From Isoperla grammatica (Eukaryota > Arthropoda > Insecta > Plecoptera > Perlodidae), in NCBI GenBank assembly GCA_945910005.1, contig OX246745.1, forward strand, positions 42,534,433-42,598,432: a stretch of DNA of 64,000 nucleotides, in the 5' to 3' direction. Numbering within the stretch: position 1 is the stretch's first letter; the number at the start of each line of letters is the position of its first letter. The notes beneath the pieces are model-generated. The model was not told the DNA's origin and searched no databases. It saw only the letters and a program-made list of their open reading frames with translations. Positions 49,364 to 63,380 of this stretch are shown in pieces. A program made the translations under genes and the position numbers.

Positions 49364-52271
49364 GCAGTCTATGTAGCTCACGAGGTGTGCAGGCACAGTC
49401 ATGTCATTGATTGCCACATGACATGCTCACTGCACAGTCTATGTACCTCACGAGGTGTGCAGGCACAGTCATGTCATTGATTGCCACATGACATGCTCAC
49501 TGCACAGTCTATGTAGCTCACGAGGTGTGCAGGCACAGTCATGTCATTGATTGCCACATGACATGCTCACTGCACAGTCTATGTAGCTCACGAGGTGTGC
49601 AGGCACAGTCATGTCAATGATTGCCACATGACATGCTCACTGCACAGTCTATGTACCTCGCGAGGTGTGCAGGCACAGTCATGTCAATGATTGCCACATG
49701 ACATGCTCACTGCACAGTCTATGTAGCTCACGAGGTGTGCAGGCACAGTCATGTCAATGATTGCCACATGACATGCTCACTGCACAGTCTATGTAGCTCA
49801 CGAGGTGTGCAGGCACAGTCATGTCAATGATTGCCACATGACATGCTCACTGCACAGTCTATGTAGCTCACGAGGTGTGCAGGCACAGTCATGTCATTGA
49901 TTGCCACATGACATGCTCACTGCACAGTCTATGTAGCTCACGAGGTGTGCAGGCACAGTCATGTCATTGATTGCCACATGACATGCTCACTGCACAGTCT
50001 ATGTAGCTCACGAGGTGTGCAGGCACAGTCATGTCAATGATTGCCACATGACATGCTCACTGCACAGTCTATGTACCTCACGAGGTGTGCAGGCACAGTC
50101 ATGTCAATGATTGCCACATGACATGCTCACTGCACAGTCTATGTAGCTCACGAGGTGTGCAGGCACAGACATGTCATTGATTGCCACATGACATGCTCAC
50201 TGCACAGTCTATGTAGCTCACGAGGTGTGCAGGCACAGTCATGTCATTGATTGCCACATGACATGCTCACTGCACAGTTTATGTACCTCACGAGGTGTGC
50301 AGGCACAGTCATGTCATTGATTGCCACATGACATGCTCACTGCACAGTCTATGTACCTCACGAGGTGTGCAGACACAGTCATGTCAATGATTGCCACATG
50401 ACATGCTCACTGCACAGTCTATGTAGCTCACGAGGTGTGCAGGCACAGTCATATCATTGATTGCCACATGACATGCTCACTGCACAGTCTATGTACCTCA
50501 CGAGGTGTGCAGGCAGTCATGTCATTGATTGCCACATGACATGCTCACTGCACAGTCTATGTACCTCACGAGGTGTGCAGGCACAGTCATGTCATTGATT
50601 GCCACATGACATGCTCACTGCACACGTCTATGTAGCTCACAAGGTGTGCAGGCGCAGTCGTGTCATTGATTGCCACAAGACATGCTCACTGCACAGTCTA
50701 TATAGCTCACGAGGTGTGCAGGCACAGTCATGTCATTGATTGCCACATGACATGCTCACTGCACAGTCTATGTAGCTCACGCGGTGTGCAGGCACAGACA
50801 TGTCATTGATTGCCACATGACATGCTCACTGCACAGTCTATGTACCTCACGAGGTGTGCAGGCACAGTCATGTCATTGATTGCCACATGACATGCTCACT
50901 GCACAGTCTATGTAGCTCACGAGACGTGCAGGCACAGTCATGTCATTGATTGCCACATGACATGCTCACTGCACAGTCTATGTACCTCACGAGGTGTGCA
51001 GGCACAGACATGTCATTGATTGCCACATGACATGCTCACTGCACAGTCTATGTACCTCACGAGGTGTGCAGGCACAGTCATGTCATTGATTGCCACATGA
51101 CATGCTCACTGCACAGTCTATGTACCTCACGAGGTGTGCAGGCACAGTCATGTCATTGATTGCCACAAGACATGCTCACTGCACAGTCTATGTACCTCAC
51201 GAGGTGTGCAGGCACAGTCATGTCATTGATTGCCACATGACATGCTCACTGCACAGTCTATGTACCTCACGAGGTGTGCAGGCACAGTCATGTCATTGAT
51301 TGCCACATGACATGCTCACTGCACAGTCTATGTACCTCACGAGGTGTGCAGGCACAGTCATGTCATTGATTGCCACATGACATGCTCACTGCACAGTCTA
51401 TGTAGCTCACGAGGTGAGCAGGCAGTCATGTCATTGATTGCCACATGACATGCTCACTGCACAGTCTATGTACCTCACGAGGTGTGCAGGCACAGACATG
51501 TCATTGATTGCCACAAGACATGCTCACTGCACAGTCTATGTAGCTCACGAGGTGTGCAGACACAGTCATGTCATTGATTGCCACATGACATGCTCACTGC
51601 ACAGTCTATGTAGCTCACGAGGTGTGCAGGCACAGACATGTCATTGATTGCCACATGACATGCTCACTGCACAGTCTATGTAGCTCACGAGGTGTGCAGG
51701 CACAGACATGTCATTGATTGCCACAAGACATGCTCACTGCACAGTCTATGTACCTCACGAGGTGTGCAGGCACAGTCATGTCATTGATTGCCACATGACA
51801 TGCTCACTGCACAGTCTATGTAGCTCACGAGGTGTGCAGGCACAGACATGTCATTGATTGCCACATGACATGCTCACTGCACAGTCTATGTAGCTCACGA
51901 GACGTGCAGGCACAGTCATGTCATTGATTGCCACATGACATGCTCACTGCACAGTCTATGTAGCTCACGAGGTGTGCAGGCACAGTCATGTCATTGATTG
52001 CCACAAGACATGCTCACTGCACAGTCTATGTACCTCACGAGGTGTGCAGGCACAGTCATGTCATTGATTGCCACATGACATGCTCACTGCACAGTCTATG
52101 TACCTCACGAGGTGAGCAGGCACAGTCATGTCAATGATTGCCACATGACATGCTCACTGCACAGTCTATGTACCTCACGAGGTGTGCAGGCGCAGTCGTG
52201 TCATTGATTGCCACATGACATGCTCACTGCACAGTCTATGTACCTCACGAGGTGTGCAGGCAGTCATGTCA
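49364..52271 (+). repeat. 70-bp satellite, about 41 copies
   Basis: Units of 70 bp with GCACAGTCTATGTAGCTCAC, GAGGTGTGCAGGCACAGTCA, TGTCATTGATTGCCACATGA and CATGCTCACT. Common variants are GTACCTC for GTAGCTC, TCAATGA for TCATTGA, CACAGACAT and CACAAGACAT. TCAATGA units concentrate in the first 10 or so copies. Four units have a 4-bp deletion (GCAGGCAGTCATG), near 50512, 51420 and the last unit. Confidence 0.98.
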
Positions 52272-52459
52272 TTAATCCCAGTACAGACAGAAACCCCTGT
52301 TTACTATATGACATTTTTGCTACATTTCTTAGTATGAGTCAACGGTAATTTATTTATATAGGTTTTATTGGCTCGAGGAAGTGACTTTAGGATATTAGTT
52401 ATGAAAATACATGGATTACACAATAACGATGTGATAATGAATTCAATAGAACAAAAACA
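52272..52459. other. Short spacer
   Basis: AT-rich; nothing recognised. Confidence 0.5.
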
Positions 52460-53425
52460 ATGAATAAATCACACCCAGTATTGGCATTGTACTGGGCAGT
52501 TGTTGAGTGGTCGCATTGTCTACTGGCTGGGGATGGCGTTGGTCCTTGAATGAATCACACCCAGTATTGGCATTATGTACTGGGCAGTTGTTGAGTGGTC
52601 GCATTGTCTACTGGCTGGGGATGGCGTTGGTCCTTGAATGAATCACACCCAGTATTGGCATTATGTACTGGGCAGTTGTTGAGTGGTCGCATTGTCTACT
52701 GGCTGGGGATGGCGTTGGTCCTTGAATGAATCACACCCAGTATTGGCATTATGTACTGGGCAGTTGTTGAGTGGTCGCATTGTCTACTGGCTGGGGATGG
52801 CGTTGGTCCTTGAATGAATCACACCCAGTATTGGCATTATGTACTGGGCAGTTGTTGAGTGGTCGCATTGTCTACTGGCTGGGGATGGCGTTGGTCCTTG
52901 AATGAATCACACCCAGTATTGGCATTATGTACTGGGCAGTTGTTGAGTGGTCGCATTGTCTACTGGCTGGGGATGGCGTTGGTCCTTGAATGAATCACAC
53001 CCAGTATTGGCATTATGTACTGGGCAGTTGTTGAGTGGTCGCATTGTCTACTGGCTGGGGATGGCGTTGGTCCTTGAATGAATCACACCCAGTATTGGCA
53101 TTATGTACTGGGCAGTTGTTGAGTGGTCGCATTGTCTACTGGCTGGGGATGGCGTTGGTCCTTGAATGAATCACACCCAGTATTGGCATTATGTACTGGG
53201 CAGTTGTTGAGTGGTCGCATTGTCTACTGACTGGGGATGGCGTTGGTCCTTGAATGAATCACACCCAGTATTGGCATTATGTACTGGGCAGTTGTTGAGT
53301 GGTCGCATTGTCTACTGACTGGGGATGGCGTTGGTCCTTGAATGAATCACACCCAGTATTGGCATTATGTACTGGGCAGTTGTTGAGTGGTCGCATTGTC
53401 TACTGGCTGAGGATGGCGTTGGAGA
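52460..53425 (+). repeat. 88-bp satellite, about 11 copies
   Basis: Units of 88 bp with TGAATGAATCACACCCAGTA, TTGGCATTATGTACTGGGCA, GTTGTTGAGTGGTCGCATTG and a TCTACTGGCTGGGGATGGCG end. Copies are almost identical. The first lacks one base (CATTGTACT) and the last few carry CTGACTGGGG, a simple age gradient. Confidence 0.98.
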
Positions 53426-54052
53426 GGTTGAATTGTATACTTATGTTTGAGAGGTGGAATTGGATACATATTATATTTAAGTGGTTGAAGACTGAAGTAA
53501 ATACTTTATTTATTGTTCCGCCCAATACAACTAGATGGCAACAGTAGCAGTGTGTTCAGGTTTTCGCGTAGTAGTGGTTGTGGTAGTGGAAGTGGTAGTG
53601 GTAGTAGTAGTATCAGTATCATAATGGTAGTATAGTCTTAAAGTAGTATAGTATAAAGTAAGTATTTATCGAATGAGATTAAACATTTCTGAAACAATGT
53701 ACAGATGCTAGTTAATTCTTAGTTATTTGTTGATTAGCTCTATTTCGGTTAAGTGAATATTGTCAGAGGAACCCAGAAAAGTCAAATTACAAATTTCAAT
53801 ATATTTTATAGATTCTTTTTATGAATGATATCATTGACCAACCTCTTAGTAGTTTATTGTCAAAGAGTTGACCATGCTACGGATGTATTATAGGTATGTA
53901 TTTATCGAAATAACTGCAATAGTACTGTTTTGATAAGGTACACCTTATCAAATAATCGATAACTGTAATGAAAGGCGTAAGAACACTATTTGCTATCTTT
54001 GAATGTTACGAGAGGAACAAACATGCGATTATCTATTTTGACTATTATATAC
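53426..54052. other. Spacer with a (GTAGTG)-rich run
   Basis: GT/AG-rich run at about 53565-53640, then AT-rich sequence including the inverted pair AAGGTACACC/TTATCAAATAATCGAT near 53935. No gene. Confidence 0.5.
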
Positions 54053-55607
54053 ACGTATACAGTGTTGCCAATGGCGAGCGTTCATCAATCTATACCGTGA
54101 ACATCTGTCATACACTTATACAGTGTTGCCAATGGCGAGCGTTCATCAATCTATACCGTGAACATCTGTCATACACTTATACAGTGTTGCCAATGGCGAG
54201 CGTTCATCAATCTATACCGTGAACATCTGTTATACACTTAAACAGTGTAGCCAATGGCGAGCGTTCATCAATATACCGTGAACATTTGTTATACACTTAT
54301 ACAGTGTAGCCAATGGCGAGCGTTCATCAATCTATACCGTGAACATCTGTCATACACTTATACAGTGTAGCCAATGGCGAGCGTTCATCAATCTATACCG
54401 TGAACATCTGTCATACACTTATACAGTGTTGCCAATGGCGAGCGTTCATCAATCCATACCGTGAACATCTGTTATACACTTATACAGTGTTGCCAATGGC
54501 GAGCGTTCATCAATCTATACCGTGAACATCTGTTATACACTTATACAGTGTTGCCAATGGCGAGCGTTCATCAATCTATACCGTGAACATCTGTTATACA
54601 CTTATACAGTGTAGCCAATGGCGAGCGTTCATCAATCTATACCGTGAACATCTGTCATACACGTATACAGTGTTGCCAATGGCGAGCGTTCATCAATCTA
54701 TACCGTGAACATCTGTTATACACTTATACAGTGTAGCCAATGGCGAGCGTTCATCAATCTATACCGTGAACATCTGTCATACACTTATACAGTGTTGCCA
54801 ATGGCGAGCGTTCATCAATCTATACCGTGAACATCTGTCATACACTTATACAGTGTTGCCAATGGCGAGCGTTCATCAATATACCGTGAACATCTGTTAT
54901 ACACTTATACAGTGTAGCCAATGGCGAGCGTTCATCAATATACCGTGAACATCTGTTATACACTTATACAGTGTTGCCAATGGCGAGCGTTCATCAATAT
55001 ACCGTGAACATCTTTTATACACTTATACAGTGTAGCCAATGGCGAGCGTTCATCAATCTATACCGTGAACATCTGTCATACACTTATACAGTGTTGCCAA
55101 TGGCGAGCGTTCATCAATATACCGTGAACATCTGTCATACACGTATACAGTGTTGCCAATGGCGAGCGTTCATCAATCTATACCGTGAACATCTGTTATA
55201 CACTTATACAGTGTTGCCAATGGCGAGCGTTCATCAATATACCGTGAACATTTGTTATACACTTATACAGTGTTGCCAATGGCGAGCGTTCATCAATATA
55301 CCGTGAACATCTGTCATACACTTATACAGTGTAGCCAATGGCGAGCGTTCATCAATATACCGTGAACATCTGTTATACACTTATACAGTGTTGCCAATGG
55401 CGAGCGTTCATCAATATACCGTGAACATCTGTCATACACTTATACAGTGTTGCCAATGGCGAGCGTTCATCAATCTATACCGTGAACATCTGTTATACAC
55501 TTATACAGTGTTGCCAATGGCGAGCGTTCATCAATATACCGTGAACATCTGTTATACACTTATACAGTGTTGCCAATGGCGAACGTTCATCAATCTATAC
55601 CATGAAT
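54053..55607 (+). repeat. 61/59-bp satellite, about 26 copies
   Basis: Units of 61 bp with ACAGTGTTGCCAATGGCGAG, CGTTCATCAATCTATACCGT and GAACATCTGTCATACACTTAT. A 59-bp form lacks CT in ATCAATCTATACC. The 59-bp form is rare before 54880 and predominates after it. Other sites vary independently (TTGCC/TAGCC, GTCATA/GTTATA, CTTATA/CGTATA). Confidence 0.97.
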
Positions 55608-55747
55608 GTATTTATATGAAACAGCTTTTATTCAAGGTTTTCCGTTTACTTAAACATCAAAACACGTCAAAGTAATGAGTGGTAGGCCTACCTCTACTGA
55701 GCGAGAAGCCACAATTCTGTCATTGTTCGCTTTCAGCATTGGTTCTT

Positions 55748-56372
55748 TTTTAAAGTAGCGGTGTACAGCTGCAGCTTCTTGACTTTGATAGTAACTTAGC
55801 TATTTTCAGCTACTGTAATTTGTAAGTAGCTCGCTACTTGTACAGCTACTCAAAAAAAGTTGTACAGCTACTTTACAGCTACACTAATTTTTTTATAAAG
55901 GACCAGAAGTTGGAGTACGTACTATTAAAGTGTTTCGGGAACGCATTTAAATAACTTTATGACACAATAATGCTATATAGGTGCGGTATGCCGGAAAAGG
56001 AAATTAACTTATTTCTTTGATAATCTAGGCCTATTGGCTATATAGATTCCATTAAATGTTTTCTTACGTACAGTTGTTAACAGATTTGGTTATCTTCAAT
56101 AAACAATTACCAATTAGTCTACCATTTTTATGTTTTTGAAAAAAATGTATCAAAAACTTAGAAGCCCCAAATATATGTCTATAAGACGTGTTATATTTTA
56201 TATTGCATTGCTAAATTGCAAAAATAGAGTAGCGGCTACTTTTCGCTACAAATACTCATATAGTAGCTTGCTACTCGCTACTTTACTGCATTTTCAAGTG
56301 TAGCGCGCTACCAGTCTCGCTACCAAAAAAAGTAACATGCTACAAGTAGCGCGCTACTTAACAACCCCGGCT
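55748..56372. mobile_element. TAGC-motif MITE-like element
   Basis: About 625 bp with inverted-like ends: left TTTAAAGTAGCGGTGTACAG; right, reverse complemented, GTTGTTAAGTAGCGCGCTAC. Many GTAGC/GCTAC motifs flank an AT-rich core. It is analogous in design to the AGTAAC-rich element at 9.15 kb and may be a related hAT-type family. No TSD established. Confidence 0.4.
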
Positions 56373-56499
56373 CTCAGGTATAATTCTTTTGTTTATCATT
56401 TCGAATCAGGGAGACGATGGCTCATAAGAAGTTCATTCTGGACTAAATTAGGTCGATAGATTAAATCGATAAGTATTAGATCGATAGACTAAAGTCAAA

Positions 56500-56592
56500 G
56501 ATAAAAACGCCAGCTGAACCGGGAGTCGCACGAAAGGGCCTTCTGCATTGGAAGCAAAAGTGAACCCGCTAGACTATAGGCCAACGTTCTAA
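56500..56592 (-). pseudogene. tRNA-like pseudogene (possible SINE head)
   Basis: The minus strand reads TATAGTCTAGCGGGTTC (A-box-like), an anticodon-arm-like TTTGC-TTCCAAT-GCAGA, then TTCGTGCGACTCCCGG (degenerate T-arm/B box). The acceptor stem does not pair well, so this is a decayed tRNA-like sequence rather than a gene. Confidence 0.35.
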
Positions 56593-57366
56593 CATATTCT
56601 ATTGTGAGTCTATTGGTCGATTACTGATAACATTATTTTGTCATTATATTTTTTCAATTTGCTTTTACGTAATACACAATAAACTGGGAAGAAATTGTTT
56701 CATATTCCTTCTGACCTAATCTTGTTACAATGCTAGTTTGTTTGTCAATATTTACATTTTTTTTGTTAAGCGAAAAACTCAATGGTTGGGATTTATTTAT
56801 TCGTTTAATATGCAGTCAGGAATTTTAATAAAATGCAAATAAGCGACTGCTGATTGTCAGACAGAAGGTTACTACGTTTCATGGCTCAGTGGCGTGCGGT
56901 GAGGGCTTAGTGGCGTGCGGTGAGGGTTCATGGCAGTGCTTCTTCTACATAGACAGCTGTTGTAGCATAAAGTAGCTTTCCAAGCCCCCAGAGCACCAGG
57001 GGGAACGAAAATAAGACACTTTATTTTAAGTTTATATTAAACAGAAACAAGCCTCAGTGAATTGTTTTCAAGTTTGTTCCTAGTTGCCTGTATGGTTCAT
57101 CTATTTATTGTTTATATTGTGTTTAAATAAAAAAAAAGTAAAACACGAGTCACCATTTGTTTTGTCATCAATTCAATATGACATTAATATTGTCAAAGTT
57201 GCGCTCTCCGATTGTGGACCTGGGAATTGACTCTTAGAAAGGTTAGGAAAGCTAAACAAGTTTGTTATATTTGTTGTCATCTAATGTTTTCACACTTTTT
57301 TAAGAACCTTTAAAATTTTCAATCAAGGAAGTTTAGTAAACGGAAGGAATCTTTTCTACGGTTCGG
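56593..57366. other. Spacer with GGCGTGCGGTGAG motifs
   Basis: Two copies of GTGGCGTGCGGTGAGGG at about 56890 and 56911 face inverted ACCGCACGCCACTG copies at 57392-57516. CAGTGGCGTGCGG resembles a transposon terminus, so a decayed DNA transposon between about 56889 and 57515 is possible; no TSD was found. No gene. Confidence 0.35.
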
Positions 57367-57536
57367 TTCAGCTAAGCTGTTAGTGCAGCCTACCGCACGC
57401 CACTGCTGCTTGTTGTGTTCAGCTAAGCTGTTAGTGCAGCCTACCGCACGCCACTGCTGCTTGTTGTGTTCAGCTAAGCTGTTAGTGCAGCCTACTGTGT
57501 TGAGACCTGACCGCACGCCACTGCTGCTTGTTGTGT
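57367..57536 (+). repeat. 51-bp tandem repeat, about 3 copies
   Basis: Units begin TTCAGCTAAGCTGTTAGTGC and continue with AGCCTACCGCACGCCACTGC and a TGCTTGTTGTG end. The third copy contains an insertion (TGTGTTGAGACCTGA). Confidence 0.9.
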
Positions 57537-58074
57537 TTCACTGAACAAGGCTCCACAATATCATTTACAAAGGTGTGAATGGATTTCATTAAAAAAAACT
57601 TACAAGGAATATAAACAGACTTTTACTTTCAATTCAAACGGCAGCAACAATCAATCCTTGAAGCTCACTTGAAAACTATCTTGATCTACCAAATCACGGC
57701 GCGCATGTCAAAGTGTATTGATTGCTATTGACAGATTGGCCTAACTAATCATTAGTGATATTTTCTAATCATTATCGCATCGACTTCGAAGTGGTGGGCA
57801 ATCACAACATTGGGTAATGTGTATTGCTGCTAAAATACCCTTCATAACATTTTAATTCGAATGCTATCCTTATTTGGTTGAGTACTTTTCGATAAACCTA
57901 AAACAGAAAATCAATTTCTGTTCAAATGGGCATTTTTATTCTGTGCAATGATTTTCAGATTAATCTGTTCAATATCTGCATAAGGGCGGGAAACGCTGAG
58001 GTCAAATTTTATAACAAACTATTAACTACACCTTCATACTTGAAGATGGTTTCTGAATACGAAAGTTTTACATA
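57537..58074. other. No gene seen
   Basis: AT-rich spacer. Confidence 0.5.
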
Positions 58075-58368
58075 TAATATTACATGAAAAAAATACTTTT
58101 TTAAAACAACGCTTATATTAAAATGTACTAAAAAGTAAAAAATAAATTTTCGTCCGACAAGTCTTTGCCTTACTCGGAAAATAAAAGCGTTGGGCGCTTA
58201 CGGTATTGATACAGATTACAGAATTTGGTTGTTCATGGAGGGAAAGCGCCCAACGCTTTTATTTTCCGAGTAAGGCAAAGACTTGTCGGGCGAAAATTTA
58301 TTTTTTACTTTTTAGTACATTTTAATATAAGCGTTGTTTTAAAAAAGTATTTTTTTCATGTAATATTA
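58075..58368. repeat. 125-bp near-perfect inverted repeat (hairpin, 44-nt loop)
   Basis: Left arm 58075-58199 and right arm 58244-58368 are reverse complements with about one visible mismatch (CGTCCGAC versus CGCCCGAC). Arm tips are TAATATTACATG. The inner stem includes AAAGCGTTGGGCGCTT. No coding capacity and no clear TSD. Likely a palindromic MITE or a recent inverted duplication. Confidence 0.9.
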
Positions 58369-59944
58369 TTTTGTAATGTTGTAACAGTAGTTGCGCTGGC
58401 ACCAACTCTATCCGATCAACTGTGAGGTCGAACCACGCGATAGGAACGCAACTATGCATACATGGTGAATGACACCGCACGGGGTTGAACTTGAAAGTGG
58501 AGCGCGTTGAGCGTTGTCGCCGCATAAAAAACAAATAAAAAATAAAATAGCATTATTTCTTATGCTTTCATCGCGGATATTTGAGTCCCGAACAACCAGC
58601 GGCTGTGTAAATCCGATGTCTGCATTTGGTTAGCCCATCCTCACTCTATAGCTGTGACCAATTTTCCATATGAAGCTTTGTTTGATAAATTAATTTTTAT
58701 TAATTAACTGATTAACTAGTGAATAAGATACATTAATTCATGTATTGTCATGGAGAATGCGTCTGTGTGAAAACTTTCAGCTCGATTCGACGTTGGGAAG
58801 TGGGTGAAATATCGATTCCCATACAAAACATTAATTAATTAATTAATTAATTACGATGAATTAATTGACTATTTAGTAAATATGCCAATTGATTCATGTA
58901 TTGTCATTAAGAATACGTATGTGTGAAAAATTTCAGCTCGATCGGACATTTAGAAGTAGGTGAAATATCGATTATAAGATTCCGTCCAGACAGACAAACA
59001 TATGAAGCTAACATAAGCGTTGTAATAAACTAGGCTAAAACATTTCTTATTAGTATGGCTTCCGCACGGCATGTAAATGTTTTTATTCCTAGATTTGTTA
59101 TTAAATAAAAAAATAAAAAAAATTCTATCTATAGTCTACCCACTCAGTTACACGAACTGATTTTCAGTTAGGGACATTTATAAAATTTATCAGATGCTTC
59201 CTTTTTATTAGGTGTTATTCCTTTTTCATTATAACCATTTGTAATATAGTAATTAAATATTGGTTTTGCTTGACGTATCCCTATATAGTAATGTAAATTA
59301 TCTAACTGGACAAATACATTATAACCATAAAACAAGTATTTAGACAGAGAGAGAAGAGTTGCTCATATCAACGCTAGAGCGCGAGCAAGCCGGCCACACA
59401 ACTCATTACGTCAATCACTGTGCCAATAAATTGCGTACACAAAAAACATCCTTTTCGGTAAACAAGACAAGAACACAATTATAGTAGGTTCTAATTTGTT
59501 TGTAAGACATAACATAACATAACCGTCATCATGTAACTGACGTGCGTAACATAATCCTACAAAACACTTGAAGACCCCACTGTAAGTTATATCGTAATCT
59601 TGGACCGCTGCTGTATGTAAAGTGCATTTCTTATCTAAAATACACTGAGTGCTGGACAAAGATCAACCACTCTTCCAGTCAGGCAGCTGCATAATAAGAT
59701 CAACTATTGTACAGCTGGGACTAGAGCTCGGAGCTTCTCCCCCAACGCGTTTACTGATCGACTGACATCTCTTTGTTGAAGTTCTTGGTAATTTATTGTT
59801 GTTTATTCTTTGTTTTTGTTATTCACTTGGGTTTTCCTTCTTCTCTGGTGAGATCTAGTTTTTAATCATTAAAAATGAAGTAATGATAAAAGGTTTGTGT
59901 TTCGATTCGTCTGATTTACAATACTACAACTATAGTAAGAAACA
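58369..59944. other. No gene; 160-bp direct repeat at 58.73-58.99 kb
   Basis: A segment with GATTCATGTATTGTCAT-, TTTCAGCTCGAT(T)CG- and GTGAAATATCGATT-type motifs occurs twice (about 58736-58815 and 58893-58975). The copies are separated by a (TTAA)n run and followed by CAGACAGACAAACAT. It looks like a duplicated interspersed repeat. No coding sequence is supported. Confidence 0.5.
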
Positions 59945-60068
59945 TAATTAATAAATACACTTGAGATTTCTGCACTCGACGTTTTGATTCTTATCTTGTA
60001 TTTAAAAATTATATTTATATACTTTGATCCTTCCCACTGTATGGTTGGTTGCAGTTTTGCGCGCAATA
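59945..60068 (+). repeat. Dispersed repeat X, copy 2, with (AAT)n tail
   Basis: Inverse match to 30985-31113, with CTCGACGTTTTGATTCTTAT, TGTATGGTTGGTTGCAGTTT and TGCGCGCAA in the same relative order. It is followed by AATAAAAGTAATAATAACAAC and the long (AAT)n tract. Confidence 0.6.
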
Positions 60069-60084
60069 TAAATAAAAGTAATAA

Positions 60085-60393
<309 letters not shown>

Positions 60394-60425
<32 letters not shown>

Positions 60426-63380
60426 TAAATCGTTTCACACATACGTACAATATGAGAAATTGTTTTAATTCCCACTAAACCACATAGTGGTTTGTCAGTG
60501 GGACAATCATATAATTAAAGTGCAGTATGCGGACTGGTCGTGATACACAAAAGATATAATTTATGATATATAGTTTATGTAAATTAAATATAATTTATGG
60601 TTAATAGAAATACAAAGAGAGTAGTGAAATACAAGAAATAGCATACATACAATAAGTGGTTCGTTCAATCATAATTATATATGTACAAATATAAATTTAC
60701 CATGACTAATTTTCTAAATAATTCAAATAATATAATCTACATTGCCGTTTAATAGTTGACAATTTGTCTGCGTATAATAGACCTCCTGGCAGTGAATTAA
60801 ATACTCGTGGTACCACAGACTGCAAACGACGATCGCCGTACTTATTGTGTGACAAAGGCACAATGTAATGTCCCTTTGTCGCTGATCGGGTGATTTTCGA
60901 ATGTATGTAGGGTCGTTTGTAGGTTGAGTCAAAGAAATGCTTAATTATTAAACGGTAATTATATTGTAAATCAACAGGTAAAATAGAATAGAAGCTGTAG
61001 ATGAACGCACAGTCTGGTTGAATGTTATGTGTACTGCGGGGGTAAATCAATAAGAGTATACTTTTCTGTAAATTTAATAAGTTATTTAAAATATACCTTG
61101 ACGCGTTTCCCCAAGACAGAATAGCATACGATATGGTTGCTTCCACCAGAGCAATATAAACGACACGGATCAAACCAAAAGGTAATATTGATTTTAAATT
61201 ATATAACTGGTATGCACAAGAACGAAGTTTTTTACATAGCATATTAATATGAGACTTCCAAGAAAAATCCTTGTCTACTAAAACTCCTAGGTACTTATGT
61301 TCAAGCACCGATTCAATTTGTTTTTGACAATTGCAAATATTACCAGATTTCGATTTTAGTGCCATATTATGAATACAATCTATTGAATGAAACTTTATCT
61401 TTATTTCTGTGTTCCTATCTTTATTAAGTGGCATACAAATATGCACGAATTTAGTTTTTGACGAATTGACAACTAAAGATGTATCATGGCATTGTAAGTT
61501 ACGGAAATCATCATTAATATAGATTGTAGCTGTCGCGAGATCTCTGTGCACTGCAACAATTGCTGAATCGTCAGCAAAGAAAAAAGCTGCACACTTTTTA
61601 ATTATATTCCCAATTTCATTTACGTAAATTATGTAAAACTGTGGTCCCAGAATAGAACCTTGGGGAACTCCTGATTGAACGTTTTTAATGTTACTAAAAG
61701 TTTTCCCTATTTTCACTGTTAATGTTCTGTTGCTTAGATAACTATTGAACCATTTCAAAACGTTGCCTCTAACTAAAATTTTTTCTAATGATTCCAAAAG
61801 TTTTACGTGACTTATGGTGTCAAAGGCTTTCGTAAAATCAACAAACATTGCAATAACATGTAAGTTTTCATTAAGCTTTGTATTTATTAAATTTGTGAAT
61901 TGAAGCAGGAGTTCCTCAGTACTTTTTCCTTTCTGATACCCAAACTGCTTATTATTTATTATTTTAAATTTAGTTAAATAATTTATGAGACGGTCAGCTA
62001 TATAACGTTCTAAGATTTTCTCTATTACTGATAATATTGCAATTGGACGATAATTTGAAAAGCACATATGGTCATTCTTTTTATAAATTGGTCTTACTAT
62101 GGCCACTTTCATTTTTTGTGGAACCTTCCCCTCTTTGATTGACAAGTTAATCAAATGCGCAATAACTGGAGAAATCTCACTTTTTATGTTTTTAATGTCC
62201 AACACCCTAATTGCATCGAAACCTGGTTGTTTATTAATATCTAAATTATCAATTATTTCCTCTACTGTGCTTACTTCTACTGGAGGCAACCACATTGATT
62301 GCACATTAGTATTTATACTATCTTCTGGCCCGCAAGATAAATAGCAGTCATGCGTTACGTCCTCCACCTCCTGTACGAAAGTGTCAGCGAACTGGTTTGC
62401 TATATATTCGTGAGTATGTTTTTTGCCTAAATACTTGTTTATTACTACATCAACGGGATCTTTGGTTTTCCGTCCTGATACTTTGTTTATTATATTCCAG
62501 GTTCCTTTTATATCATCTTTACTTTTGTTAATCTCTTCCCTATAATAATTCACCTTAGCTTCTTGTATACTTTTATTGACCTTGTTCCTAGATTTTTTGT
62601 AATTGTCTCTATATAATCTTTTATTTGGATTTAATGGATTACAGCTCTTCCACTGATTAAATAATTTGTCTCTGTTTTTCATATTTTGGAGTAACGCGGG
62701 TGTTAACCATGATTTTGGAGTTTTATTTCTACTACGCACATGTGAAGTATATTGTGACCTTTTGTAACAACTGTCAAATTCGTTACATATTCGATCATAA
62801 AGCTCTTCACAGCGGTTTATGTGCAACAAGTTTACCCAATTAACATATTCCAATTCTTTTAATAGTTTATGTTCATTTAAACGTACAGTTATGTTTTCTG
62901 TCAACAAATCGTCTCTGTTACTTATGGTTCCAACGCCAAGTGATGCGAGTGTAAGATAGTGATCTGAAATTTTCGATGTTATTACCGCAGCTTTAACTTT
63001 TCCTTTTATTATTCCACGAATATAGATGTGATCAATACAGCTAACTTTTAATTCGTCTCGGACAAATTCTTCTCTTGTCGGAACGTGTATACATTTTAAG
63101 TATCCATTTAATGCTAAAACACTTTCATAAGACTGTACATACGGATTATTTACGTCGGGGAGATTTAAATTAATATCTCCCATGAAGAGCCCGAATTTGT
63201 TTTTATGGTTACCCTTTATGTGGCGGTCTATTTCATCAATAAAATCATGTTTTGCATTATTATCAGGGGGTCTATATACGCAGAGCATGTCAATCTTAGT
63301 TACATTGTCTAAAGTAATAACACCTGCGATACCTTCAAAAGAAACAAAAGCAAACTTAATATTTTCTAATTTTAAAGTAG

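Noticed and set aside
49364..52271. CRISPR-like appearance of regular direct repeats (also the 68-, 85- and 88-bp arrays)
   Set aside because: The units are contiguous, without unique spacers, in a eukaryotic transposon-rich context and with no cas-like genes.
56889..57515. DNA transposon bounded by GTGGCGTGCGGTGAG inverted motifs
   Set aside because: Several candidate ends on each side and no target-site duplication; could be coincidental repeats.
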